A stretch of DNA of 15,039 nucleotides from DATLBY01 sp035526665 (GTDB lineage: Bacteria; Acidobacteriota; Terriglobia; Bryobacterales; Bryobacteraceae): contig DATLBY010000100.1 of the NCBI GenBank assembly GCA_035526665.1, positions 1 through 15,039 of the forward strand. The letters run 5' to 3'. The stretch's first letter is position 1. Each line of letters starts with the position of its first letter. A program made the translations under genes and the position numbers. This document shows, piece by piece, positions 1 to 7,644 of this stretch. The notes under the pieces are model-generated. The model was given only the letters and a program-made list of their open reading frames with translations, searched no databases and was not told where the DNA came from.

Positions 1-68
1 ATCGAAGCCGGCGCCGCGGCCCAGGCAAGCACGGGCAGCAAAAAAATGAAAGCGAGCCTGCCTTTCAC
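1..68 (-). CDS. Partial secreted protein, N-terminus only (left-edge truncated)
   Basis: Only the first 22 codons are inside the window. On the minus strand a GTG at 68-66 opens a frame beginning MKGRLAFIFLLPVLAWAAAP. This is a classic Sec signal peptide: a basic n-region (K2, R4), a hydrophobic core and an AWAAA cleavage region. The GTG overlaps the TGA stop (67-65) of the upstream gene in a 4-nt GTGA junction, which strongly suggests translational coupling and one operon. No function can be assigned. By analogy with the DUF1549-type secreted protein at the right edge, it could belong to the same class of exported proteins, but this is a guess. The signal peptide and the coupled start are what I actually see. 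Confidence 0.7.
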   Translation of the reverse strand, partial: MKGRLAFIFLLPVLAWAAAPAS

Positions 69-1723
69 GATGGCCTCCGCGGGATCACCATGACCGGAAC
101 CTCGCCTACTCGAATCGGGTCGCCTAATTTTCCTTTCACCACGGGCCGGGCCATGACACGCATTAACACCGGCTGGTCTGACGGCGGCGCGTCGGACGCG
201 GCAATCAGCAAGAGCGAGGCGGTTTGCGGTTTGGCAATATAGCGCTCGAGTTTCCCGCCATTGGGCAGCGGCGGGCGGTCGAGCGGTTTTTCCATGGCGG
301 CCACGGCAGTCACGCCCGCGGGTAATCCGGCGGCCTCAAGCGCCACAACGCCCCCGAACTCTTCTTCGCGGTCTAAGGTGACCGTGAGCGTCTGCGTCTC
401 TCCAGCCGTCAGATTAAAGTGATCCGCCGAGCTGATCAGTTTTCCGACGTGAGGAATCTGGGGACGGACCAGCACTCGATAGGCGAAGCTGGCTCCTCCC
501 TGATCTGTCGTGATATCCCGGATCTGAAGCGTATACACACCGGGCGCACCCAGGGAGAACGTCGTCTTCGCCTGAATCATCTTCATCATGTAGAGGCCAT
601 TGTTGTTGAGCTTGGTGTATACATTGGTGACAAGCTCGTGACCGCCGGCCTCCGTGAGGCGCACGACAGGGTTAAATACGGGCATCGTGGCTTCCGGAGT
701 CTCGATTTCTATCGCCAGGTCCTGTGCTTTATCAATCTTTAGCTGGATCACGTGCGCCTCTCCCGGCTCTGCGATCCGTCCCTCCACAATGCCCGGTAGC
801 GTCATCACGGGAACGTCTTTCGCGCCCTCTTTCACTGCGCGAAAGGACTCGGCAGTCTTTGGCGAATTACCCGCCGCCCCCCGGCCCGCCAGTTGCGCCA
901 TCCAGCCGGAACCCATGCCGCGGGTAAACTCGCGCTCTTCCCAGGATTCGCTCAGTTTCGGGTGAAGCGCCGGCGCGGGCGCAACCCCAGGAAGAATCCG
1001 TAAGCGGTACACATAGTCCGGTCCCCCCTGTCCGGAGGAGGAGGCAATCTGCACCAGGTACTTGCCGGCTCGGTCGAAGCGGTGAACCAGCCGGGGGTCT
1101 TTCGACAGGCCCGGGAAAAAAAGCGGTTCATCATTGAATGCCACCCGATTGATACGCTGCGGATCGAACCAACTTCCCGACTCTTCGGCGATGGAAATGG
1201 ATGGATCCATTCCGCTGAAGCCGGAATGCGCTTCAAAGGTGAGCGTCTGCCCGGACTGAACCGTAATCGGGTAGGTATTCACGTCGCCGCGTTTCTGAAT
1301 ACGGTCATCCAGGCAGATGGGGAAGTGGGAAATTGGCGCATCCCGCGGCATCTCGCGCACGGGTGCAAGATCCGAAATCTGTAACTCGAGTTGATTCGAC
1401 ACTCCGGCCCCGGTCACGATCCGGAAGCGGTGTGGCCCTGGGGGTACGGACGCATCCACCGTCAACTCGGCGCTCAGGACGTCCGTCGTGGCGTCGGGCG
1501 AGTCCACCTTGAGTATGCGCCCCCGGATTCCGGGCGTTGGAAACCAAAAGCCGCGGGCAAGTTTAAGATTCCGGCCACGAATCGTCGCCTCGTAGGTGTT
1601 GCCCGGCTGTGTTCCCAGCGGCTGGATGCTTGAGATAGTTGGCTCCGGTGAAGGCTTGGGAGCAGCTGCGCGTGAGATCGGCAGCATGGCTAGAAATGCT
1701 GAAAGGATGACTATCCAGATCAT
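65..1723 (-). CDS. Secreted multidomain protein with IPT/TIG-like and pre-peptidase C-terminal (PPC)-like domains
   Basis: This 552-residue exported protein appears to be built of beta-sandwich modules and shows no catalytic motif. Residues 1-20 form a signal peptide with a hydrophobic core and an SRAAA cleavage region. Residues about 28-118 resemble an IPT/TIG fold (PTISSIQPLGTQPGNTYEAT, then GRNL). Residues about 140-245 and 310-420 resemble PPC domains, each with aromatic or hydrophobic strands and a final GxYxxxI-type strand (KYLVQIASS and VYTLQIRDIT). Residues about 428-548 look like an Ig-like strand-rich C-terminal domain. Such proteins in Acidobacteria and Planctomycetes are often encoded beside secreted cytochrome/DUF1549 proteins and probably bind polymers or partner proteins; this is inference. 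ATG at 1723 is chosen because it gives the complete signal peptide, although the Shine-Dalgarno signal is weak. The stop overlaps the next gene by 4 nt. Confidence 0.75.
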   Translation of the reverse strand: MIWIVILSAFLAMLPISRAAAPKPSPEPTISSIQPLGTQPGNTYEATIRGRNLKLARGFWFPTPGIRGRILKVDSPDATTDVLSAELTVDASVPPGPHRFRIVTGAGVSNQLELQISDLAPVREMPRDAPISHFPICLDDRIQKRGDVNTYPITVQSGQTLTFEAHSGFSGMDPSISIAEESGSWFDPQRINRVAFNDEPLFFPGLSKDPRLVHRFDRAGKYLVQIASSSGQGGPDYVYRLRILPGVAPAPALHPKLSESWEEREFTRGMGSGWMAQLAGRGAAGNSPKTAESFRAVKEGAKDVPVMTLPGIVEGRIAEPGEAHVIQLKIDKAQDLAIEIETPEATMPVFNPVVRLTEAGGHELVTNVYTKLNNNGLYMMKMIQAKTTFSLGAPGVYTLQIRDITTDQGGASFAYRVLVRPQIPHVGKLISSADHFNLTAGETQTLTVTLDREEEFGGVVALEAAGLPAGVTAVAAMEKPLDRPPLPNGGKLERYIAKPQTASLLLIAASDAPPSDQPVLMRVMARPVVKGKLGDPIRVGEVPVMVIPRRPS

Positions 1724-1740
1724 GGTAACGGCCGAATCGG

Positions 1741-1759
1741 TTCCTACCTATTGTAGGAA
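1741..1759 (-). promoter_or_regulatory. Inverted repeat overlapping a -10-like box upstream of the IPT/PPC-like gene
   Basis: TTCCTAC (1741-1747) and GTAGGAA (1753-1759) are perfect 7-bp complements separated by 5 nt. Read on the minus strand, the element contains TACAAT (1755-1750), which matches TATAAT at five of six bases and lies 26 nt before the ATG at 1723. No good -35 element is seen. The overlap of a symmetric site with a -10 box suggests a repressor operator; this is inference. Confidence 0.35.
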
Positions 1760-1900
1760 ATTGCCACGGAGATGGAATCCCGTGTCCACCTGCCGGGACG
1801 GAAAGAGAGGCAGGTCGTTAAACAGAGTGCCTGCATGACATAGGAAAACTGCCACACAGGAAAGTTCATTTGGTTACAGCCCAAGGCGGGACGGAACAGA

Positions 1901-1926
1901 TAACGTTCAGTCCGCTGGACACGTTA
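1901..1926. promoter_or_regulatory. Imperfect palindrome upstream of the TonB-dependent receptor promoter
   Basis: TAACGT (1901-1906) pairs with ACGTTA (1921-1926), and inside it GTCC (1910-1913) pairs with GGAC (1917-1920) around a GCT loop, leaving a 3-nt bulge TCA at 1907-1909. The element ends 26 nt before the TATAAT at 1953. That placement suits a regulator binding site for the receptor gene. The symmetry is visible in the sequence; the regulatory role is inferred. Confidence 0.3.
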
Positions 1927-1952
1927 GCTCCCCCGCCGGCAATTCACCCTAA

Positions 1953-1958
1953 TATAAT
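1953..1958 (+). promoter_or_regulatory. Candidate -10 box (TATAAT) for the TonB-dependent receptor gene
   Basis: A perfect TATAAT consensus hexamer occurs on the plus strand in the intergenic region. No convincing -35 sequence lies 16-18 nt upstream, where the sequence is a C-rich run, so an activator or a different upstream element would be needed. If used, it would give a leader of about 145 nt before the ATG at 2111. Confidence 0.3.
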
Positions 1959-1992
1959 CCGAACAGCACTTAGATGTCCTTTGGGGGTAGGG

Positions 1993-2009
1993 AGATCGTG
2001 AAGCGATCT
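1993..2009 (+). other. Small perfect hairpin in the receptor leader
   Basis: AGATCG (1993-1998) and CGATCT (2004-2009) are perfectly complementary around a TGAAG loop. The element lies between the TATAAT box and the start codon, so it would be in the mRNA leader. No T-tract follows, so it is not an intrinsic terminator. It could be a 5' stabilising stem or chance. Confidence 0.25.
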
Positions 2010-2100
2010 GCTTTAGCCGAACGTCCAGACCGTCCCTGCAAGCCAGACTCCGTCATGCTGGTTGCTGCTGCCAATCCCGAAATCTGTTCAACCGATATCA

Positions 2101-2106
2101 GAGGAG
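2101..2106 (+). promoter_or_regulatory. Ribosome binding site of the TonB-dependent receptor gene
   Basis: GAGGAG sits 4 nt before the ATG at 2111, a strong Shine-Dalgarno match that fixes this start. It contrasts with several other genes in the window that have none. Confidence 0.7.
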
Positions 2107-2110
2107 TTAA

Positions 2111-5100
2111 ATGCGAGCTTTCATCCGAGCACTCATAGTTTTAGCCCTGGGCATTCCGGTCTGGGCCCAGTCTGCGGCCACTATCGTCGGGCGGGTAACT
2201 GATTCTTCCGGGGCCACGCTGTCAGGCGCGAAGGTAACCGCTCGAAATTTATCCACCAATCTGGAGCGGTCCACCGTCACGGGGGACTCCGGCGACTTCG
2301 AGATTCCGTACCTGCCGATCAGCGGCAGCTACACCATCACCGCGGAGCGGGCGGGGTTCCAAACCCAGGAACTGACAGGAATCGTTCTGCAAGTGGACCA
2401 GCGAGCCCGATTCGATATCACCATGACGGTGGGCAGCGTCTCGGAAAAAATCCAGGTGGAAGACTCTACGCCGATCGTGAATACGGAAAGTGGGTCGATC
2501 GGACAGGTAATTTCCAACAAGAAAATTGTGGACCTGCCGCTGAACGGGCGGAACTTCGTACAACTTGCCAGTCTGCTGCCAAGCGCTATTGTCGGCACGT
2601 CGGGCACCGTGGGCGGAACGGTGGTCGCCGTCAGCGGCGGACGCCAGAGCAAGACGGAGTTTCTGCTGGACGGAATCAGCATCAACGAACAATTATTCGA
2701 CGGTGTGGTCCTGCGCCCGTCAGTGGACGCAATTCTGGAGTTCAAGGTACAGGCGAACTCTTTTTCGGCCGAGTACGGCCGCGGCAACGCGGTACTCAAC
2801 GCCACCATCAAATCAGGTACGAACCAGATCCATGGGACCCTGTTTGAGTTCCTGCGAAATGACAAGCTGGACGCGAGGAATTTCTTTAGCGCCAGAAAGG
2901 CGCCCTACCGGCAAAATCAGTTTGGTTTCGCTATTGGCGGTCCGGTTGTACTCCCGAATTTCGATGGGCGTAACAAAAGCTTTTTCTTTCTAAACTATGA
3001 AGGTACGCGTATCCGGCAGGGACGTACTTTTAATGTGTTGGTGCCATCGGAGGCGTTTCGCAAAGGCGATTTCAGCGCACTGGCCACGCCGATCCGGGAC
3101 CCGCTGACGGGGATTGCTTTCCCGGGAAATATCATCCCCGCCAATCGGATCAATCCAGCCACCAGCTTCTTTCAGCAATTCATTCCCCCACAGAATACGG
3201 CCACGGGAACTTTCACTTACGCCGCACCGTTCCGCAACGATCAGAACCAGGGAAACTCTCGCTACGATCACATCTTCAGCTCAAGCGATTCGATGGCCAT
3301 CCGCTATTCCATCAATCATCTCGAGGCCTTCAATCCGGGCGCGTACCCTCAAAACGGAGGAAGTAACCAGCGTCAGCGGGCGCAGAACCTGGTGGCCTCG
3401 GAAACGCATATCTTCTCTCCCACGGTTGTCAACGAACTCCGTCTTGGCTACACCCGAATGCATAATGCCAATCTGAATCAGGGTTTGGGAACCGACTACA
3501 CGGGGCAATCGGGCATTCGCGGGTTTGAATTCACCAGCCAGAATTTCCCGGGATTTCCGAACTTGGGCGTCACCGGATTCCAAGGAATCGCCGGTAATTC
3601 TTTTCAGCCGCTGGTGAATCCCACAAACAGCTATCAGCTGGTGGACAGTGTTTCGATAATTCGCAGCGCGCACACCATTAAGTTTGGCGCTGACCTGCGT
3701 AACTACCGGTTGACGTCCACCAACTCGGCCAACTCACGCGGCGCATTTTCGTTTAGCGGCACTTACACGGGTAATGGTTACGCCGATTTCCTCACTGGCT
3801 ATCCAACCTCTGGAAGCCGGAGCTTTCCGAGAAACCTTTTTGGCCTGTATGAAACCCGCTACCACTTTTTTGTGCAGGACGATTGGAAGATAGCCCGCAA
3901 CGTTACGCTTAATATCGGCCTGCGCTACGAGCTGAATCTGCAGCCGACTGCCATGCTCGGCCAATCCGCCCGATTCAACTTCGAAAAGCAGGTTTGGGAA
4001 GTTTCCACTTACAAAGGTCAGATCAATACGATATCTCAGCAGGTGGCGCAATTTGCGTACCCCCGCTTTGCCGGCCAGATCGTCAAAGCGACCGACGCAG
4101 GTCTGCCGAATAAGCTGTTGTACAACAACTACAAAGATTTCGCGCCACGGCTGGGCATCGCGTGGCGTCCGTTTGGCGATAACAAGACGGTCGTGCGTTC
4201 CGGGGCGGGCATTTTCTACCTGCTCACCAGCGGGAACAACGCCGTCAGCGCTCCGATTATCAACGTTCCTTACATTGTGGACGAATCCAAGCAGCAGCCC
4301 ACGGTAAATGGATTCCCGACCCTGGGCGTGCAAAATTTCTTCGAACCGTTTACCTCGAACGCGAACTTCACTACGCCGCTAACATTTGGCTTCAATCCGC
4401 ATATGAAGACTCCGGTGATGTATCAGTGGAACTTAGCGATTCAGCGCCAGTTGACCAAAGACTTATCGTTGGAAGTTGCCTATGTCGGCAATAAGGGCAC
4501 TCATCTGGAGTATGCGCTTCCCGTGAATCTACCCCGCATCAGTTCCACCGACCTGCGCCCGTTCCAGCAGCGCCGCCCGAATCCGCTGCTGGGGACGGGC
4601 AGCTTCTACGACAACCGCAACAACTCCAACTACAACGCGTTGGAGGCTAAAGTCGAACAACGTTTTTCCCACGGACTCAACTTTCTGTTGGGCTACGCTT
4701 GGAGCAAAGCGATTGATGGATCCACCAACGATCAGGGCGGCGGCGACGGAGCGGACAATCCGTTCGACCTCCGCAGCATGCGTGGGCGGTCGAATCTCGA
4801 TGTGGGACAGCGCTTTGTCTTGAGCGGCGGTTGGGATTTGCCGTTCGGAAAAGGCCGTGCGTTTGGCTCCAGCCTGGCGGGACCGGTGGACGCTGTGCTG
4901 GGCGGATGGCAGATTGGCGGCATTCTGACTCTCCAGGGAGGATTTCCGTTCACTCCTTCCATGTCCAGCGATCCGGCGAACATCGGCTTCGCTTATGCGC
5001 GGCGGCCGGACGTCATCGGAACAGGCAAGGTCGATTCGTGCAAGGCCGAGCGCTGCTTTAACATCGCGGATTTCAAGGTGCCGGCTCCCTTCACCATCGG

Positions 5101-5341
5101 TAACGCCGGCCGCAATATTCTCCGCGGGCCGGGATACGCAAACCTCGATTTTTCGATCTTCAAAAATTTTGGTTTCACGGAACGCGTCTATCTTCAGTTC
5201 CGCGCCGAGGCATTCAACGCGCTGAATCACACCAATTTCAACAATCCGAATACCAACATCGAACTGCCCGCTTCCGGCGGACGTATTTTCTCAGCCAAGG
5301 ATGCACGCATCGGACAGTTCGGTCTGAAGCTGTATTTTTAG
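2111..5341 (+). CDS. Oar-like TonB-dependent outer-membrane receptor with N-terminal carboxypeptidase-regulatory-like domain
   Basis: This 1076-residue protein of the large acidobacterial TonB-dependent receptor type presumably imports a substrate across the outer membrane using TonB energy. Residues 1-19 are a signal peptide cleaved near VWA/QS. Residues about 22-108 form the carboxypeptidase-regulatory-like beta-sandwich (GRVTDSSGATLSGAKVT, then GDFEIPYLP and AGFQTQ). The plug domain follows at about 110-245, with LPLNGRNF at 142-149, LLDG at 185-188 and EYGRGNAVLNATIKSGTN at 221-238. The remainder is a beta-barrel rich in aromatic and Asn residues. The chain ends in a terminal phenylalanine (GLKLYF), the usual outer-membrane insertion signature. 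The length is normal for this family. A strong ribosome binding site precedes the ATG, and a terminator-like hairpin follows the stop. The substrate is unknown; the adjacent glycosidase-like and lactonase-like genes make a carbohydrate plausible. Confidence 0.92.
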   Translation: MRAFIRALIVLALGIPVWAQSAATIVGRVTDSSGATLSGAKVTARNLSTNLERSTVTGDSGDFEIPYLPISGSYTITAERAGFQTQELTGIVLQVDQRARFDITMTVGSVSEKIQVEDSTPIVNTESGSIGQVISNKKIVDLPLNGRNFVQLASLLPSAIVGTSGTVGGTVVAVSGGRQSKTEFLLDGISINEQLFDGVVLRPSVDAILEFKVQANSFSAEYGRGNAVLNATIKSGTNQIHGTLFEFLRNDKLDARNFFSARKAPYRQNQFGFAIGGPVVLPNFDGRNKSFFFLNYEGTRIRQGRTFNVLVPSEAFRKGDFSALATPIRDPLTGIAFPGNIIPANRINPATSFFQQFIPPQNTATGTFTYAAPFRNDQNQGNSRYDHIFSSSDSMAIRYSINHLEAFNPGAYPQNGGSNQRQRAQNLVASETHIFSPTVVNELRLGYTRMHNANLNQGLGTDYTGQSGIRGFEFTSQNFPGFPNLGVTGFQGIAGNSFQPLVNPTNSYQLVDSVSIIRSAHTIKFGADLRNYRLTSTNSANSRGAFSFSGTYTGNGYADFLTGYPTSGSRSFPRNLFGLYETRYHFFVQDDWKIARNVTLNIGLRYELNLQPTAMLGQSARFNFEKQVWEVSTYKGQINTISQQVAQFAYPRFAGQIVKATDAGLPNKLLYNNYKDFAPRLGIAWRPFGDNKTVVRSGAGIFYLLTSGNNAVSAPIINVPYIVDESKQQPTVNGFPTLGVQNFFEPFTSNANFTTPLTFGFNPHMKTPVMYQWNLAIQRQLTKDLSLEVAYVGNKGTHLEYALPVNLPRISSTDLRPFQQRRPNPLLGTGSFYDNRNNSNYNALEAKVEQRFSHGLNFLLGYAWSKAIDGSTNDQGGGDGADNPFDLRSMRGRSNLDVGQRFVLSGGWDLPFGKGRAFGSSLAGPVDAVLGGWQIGGILTLQGGFPFTPSMSSDPANIGFAYARRPDVIGTGKVDSCKAERCFNIADFKVPAPFTIGNAGRNILRGPGYANLDFSIFKNFGFTERVYLQFRAEAFNALNHTNFNNPNTNIELPASGGRIFSAKDARIGQFGLKLYF

Positions 5342-5355
5342 CTCCCATTTCGCAT

Positions 5356-5380
5356 AGGCCCACCACCCGTGGGGCCTTTC
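5356..5380 (+). terminator. Terminator-like hairpin after the TonB-dependent receptor gene
   Basis: AGGCCCAC (5356-5363) pairs with GTGGGGCCT (5369-5377) through eight base pairs with one bulged G, around the loop CACCC, and a short TTTC follows. The GC-rich stem placed 14 nt after the stop resembles an intrinsic terminator, though the T-tract is short. It probably reduces read-through into the next gene. The stem contains the GTG at 5369 that could be taken as an upstream start for that gene. Confidence 0.5.
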
Positions 5381-5383
5381 CTC

Positions 5384-6754
5384 ATGAATCGACGTAACTT
5401 TCTGGCCGGGGCAGCCGCTCTTGCACTTCCCGCCAAACCGGCCCAGCCGGCTTTCCGGTACCGCGGCTATCTCGGATGGATTACCGACCTAGCGACGTTT
5501 GCCGACAGCTACGCCGAGTGGCCGTCCATGCGTCTGGACCAGCCGCTGCTGAACGATTACCGCGCTACCTATTCGCTGATGAAGCAACTGGGCTTTGAGG
5601 ATCTTTGTATCTGGGGTCTGTACGTTTCCCGTGCCTGGCCCACAGACATTGCCTCTGCCGTTCCGCCGGATCGAGGCAAGCTGGTGGATAAGCTGATCGC
5701 TGACGCACATGCCAAGGGGATCCGGGTCGTGTCCGGGTTAGGCGTTTATTCCTGGGGATTCGATCGAATTTTGGATGCAAATCCGCACCTGCGCAAAACG
5801 GCGAACAAAAATGCGATGTGCGGCAGTGAGCCGGAGTCGTGGGAATGGATGCGGAAAGTGATCGATTACGTCTTTACCCGCTTTCCGATCGACGGCGTCA
5901 GCATGCAGTCGGCCGATCAGGGCCGCTGCGGCTGCGACAAGTGCAAACGCTACTCCGAAACCGAATATCACGTGATGTTGAATATTCGCTGTGCCAAGTA
6001 CATTCACAGTCGTTGGCCAGGGAAAGTGGTGGCCGTCAGCGGCTGGGGAATGCGCTTCGAAGATCCCGCCAGTCTGCCCCACTTGATCGAGCTGAGCAGC
6101 AATATCGACTATCTGATCGACGTCCGCGACTCCTCCCGCCGGCGCGATTCGGCCTACCGCACCCGGCTCATCGCGTCGCTGCACTGCGCATTTGGAACAT
6201 TGGGCGGCCCGCAAGTGGAGCCACCCCAGCATTGGGCCCGCGACCGCTGGTTCCTGCCCACTGTCCGTGGAGCCGGCGATCATCTGACATCGCTCTACCG
6301 TGATGGAGGCCGCGCCTGCGAGTGGTTCTATCACATTCTCGCCAATCCGGGATGTGAGATCTCCACCTGGGTGGCGGGTAGGGCACTGGCCGAACCGGAA
6401 ACGCCTTGGCGGAAGCACCTCGATTCCAGTGTGGAGCAGATCTATCGCGTTACAAAAACGTCACTCCGCGATGGGTTGAGCGAGGCTTTCCTGGCCGCCG
6501 AAGATGCCTATATGCGCTACCAGCCGGTGAATTTCTGCGGGACCATCTCCCTGGAGCCGCTGGTCGCGGGCGCTCCCGGACCTCCGGTCTACGTCACGCA
6601 GCGCTTGACGCCGGCTCAGCGCGTGGAATACTCGGCGAACCTAAAGCTCGCGCGGATCCAGTTTGCCAGGCTGCAACCTGAGGTTGCGGAAAAGCGGCGG
6701 ATCACTTTCATTCTTCGCGCCATTGACAATGTGCAGAACGACCTTCTGGCGTGA
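5384..6754 (+). CDS. Tat-signal protein, glycosidase-like TIM-barrel (DUF4838-like) of unknown substrate
   Basis: This is a 456-residue exported protein. I choose ATG 5384 because it yields MNRRNFLAGAAALAL, a twin-arginine signal (R3-R4, F6-L7). The in-frame GTG at 5369 lies inside a terminator-like stem and would push the Arg pair away from the N-terminus. The body reads as an alternating alpha/beta barrel: ADAHAKGIRVVSGLGVYSW (residues 107-125), FPIDGVSMQSADQGRCGCDKC (167-187) and KVVAVSGWGMRFEDP (214-228). The CxCxxC cluster (C182, C184, C187) after a putative active-site strand resembles the Cys motif I associate with DUF4838/alpha-glucuronidase-like proteins. No catalytic pair can be proven. 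Its position between a TonB-dependent receptor and a gluconolactonase-like gene fits a periplasmic role in carbohydrate breakdown. Family placement is tentative. Confidence 0.65.
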   Translation: MNRRNFLAGAAALALPAKPAQPAFRYRGYLGWITDLATFADSYAEWPSMRLDQPLLNDYRATYSLMKQLGFEDLCIWGLYVSRAWPTDIASAVPPDRGKLVDKLIADAHAKGIRVVSGLGVYSWGFDRILDANPHLRKTANKNAMCGSEPESWEWMRKVIDYVFTRFPIDGVSMQSADQGRCGCDKCKRYSETEYHVMLNIRCAKYIHSRWPGKVVAVSGWGMRFEDPASLPHLIELSSNIDYLIDVRDSSRRRDSAYRTRLIASLHCAFGTLGGPQVEPPQHWARDRWFLPTVRGAGDHLTSLYRDGGRACEWFYHILANPGCEISTWVAGRALAEPETPWRKHLDSSVEQIYRVTKTSLRDGLSEAFLAAEDAYMRYQPVNFCGTISLEPLVAGAPGPPVYVTQRLTPAQRVEYSANLKLARIQFARLQPEVAEKRRITFILRAIDNVQNDLLA

Positions 6755-6772
6755 ACAGGTATCTTAAAAGAC

Positions 6773-7639
6773 ATGCTCCTCTTCCTAATGGCCCAAGCAG
6801 TCCTGGCGCAGGCGCCGGCCGCCGCTACCCCACTCACCGAACCCCACAGCTTCACGCGCGAGATCGAAGGTCCGGCTTGCGACCGCCATGGCAACATTTA
6901 CGCCGTCAGCTTCGCCCGCAAACCCACCATCGGACGCGTTACGCCGGAGGGCAAGGGGGAGGTCTTTCTGGAAATGCCGGCCGGATCGGTCGCGAACGGC
7001 ATCCGATTCAACCGGAAAGGGCTCATGCTTGTGGCGGACTACACCGGCCATTCCATCCTGCGGCTGGATCCCAAAACCCGCAAAATCGACGTCTTCGCCC
7101 ACGAGCCGTCCATGAATCAACCGAACGACCTCGCGATCTCGCGCGACGGCACTCTTTGGGCATCCGATCCCAATTGGAGCCAGTCCACTGGGCAGATCTG
7201 GCGCATCGACCGGTATGGAAAGGTCACACGGGTGGCCGCGGACATGGGGACTACCAACGGAATCGATGTAAGCCCGGATGGCCGGACACTCTACGTGAAT
7301 GAAAGTGTCCAGCGCAACGTCTGGGCCTTTACCATTCAGCGCGACGGCTCTCTTACCGGCAAACGGCTGCTGATCCAGTTTCCGGATTTCGGAATGGACG
7401 GCATGCGCTGCGATGTGGATGGCAATCTCTACATCACGCGGCATGGGAAGGGAACCGTGGCAGTGGTTTCCCCGCAAGGCAAGGTCCTCAAGGAAATCGA
7501 TGTGTTGGGCAAGAACCCGACGAATATCTGCTTCGGTGGTCCCGATGGCCGGACGGCATACGTTACGGAAGTGGAACACGGACGGCTCGTGCAGTTCCGC
7601 GCCGATCGTCCGGGTCTGGAGTGGAAGCGCTGGAGATGA
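6773..7639 (+). CDS. Exported SMP-30/gluconolactonase/LRE-like beta-propeller lactonase
   Basis: This 288-residue six-bladed beta-propeller belongs to the SMP-30/gluconolactonase family, whose members hydrolyse aldonolactones or related lactones with one divalent metal. A short signal-like N-terminus (residues 1-13, AVLAQA) suggests export. The family landmarks are present in order: EGP at 32-34, PNDL at 117-120 followed by DGTLWASDP, TNGIDVSPDGRTLYV at 161-175, DGMRCDVDGNLY at 209-220 and PTNICFGGPDGRTAYVTE near the end. Expected metal ligands are E32, N162 and D209, with N118 near the substrate. The gene starts 18 nt after the preceding stop on the same strand, so co-transcription is likely, but there is no good Shine-Dalgarno sequence. 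It ends 5 bp from the convergent MLE-type gene. The exact lactone is unknown. Confidence 0.85.
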   Translation: MLLFLMAQAVLAQAPAAATPLTEPHSFTREIEGPACDRHGNIYAVSFARKPTIGRVTPEGKGEVFLEMPAGSVANGIRFNRKGLMLVADYTGHSILRLDPKTRKIDVFAHEPSMNQPNDLAISRDGTLWASDPNWSQSTGQIWRIDRYGKVTRVAADMGTTNGIDVSPDGRTLYVNESVQRNVWAFTIQRDGSLTGKRLLIQFPDFGMDGMRCDVDGNLYITRHGKGTVAVVSPQGKVLKEIDVLGKNPTNICFGGPDGRTAYVTEVEHGRLVQFRADRPGLEWKRWR

Positions 7640-7644
7640 TGTAG

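Larger units (their letters stand above)
1724..2110. other. Divergent intergenic control region (387 bp)
   Basis: This non-coding stretch separates the minus-strand IPT/PPC-like gene from the plus-strand TonB-dependent receptor gene, so it must carry promoters for both. It holds a perfect 7-bp inverted repeat at 1741-1759, an imperfect 10-bp-stem palindrome at 1901-1926, a TATAAT box at 1953-1958 and a small perfect hairpin at 1993-2009. A clear ribosome binding site for the receptor lies at 2101-2106. I see no tRNA-like or other recognisable RNA structure and no small gene with a convincing start in it. Confidence 0.7.

Noticed and set aside
4529..5230. 233-codon minus-strand frame inside the TonB-dependent receptor
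   Set aside because: It is a GC-skew shadow of the conserved C-terminal barrel coding sequence, with no plausible domain or start signal.
6723..6728. Perfect TTGACA upstream of the lactonase-like gene
   Set aside because: It lies inside the preceding coding sequence, and no -10 box occurs 16-18 nt downstream. The nearest TANNNT box (6760-6765) is 31 nt away.
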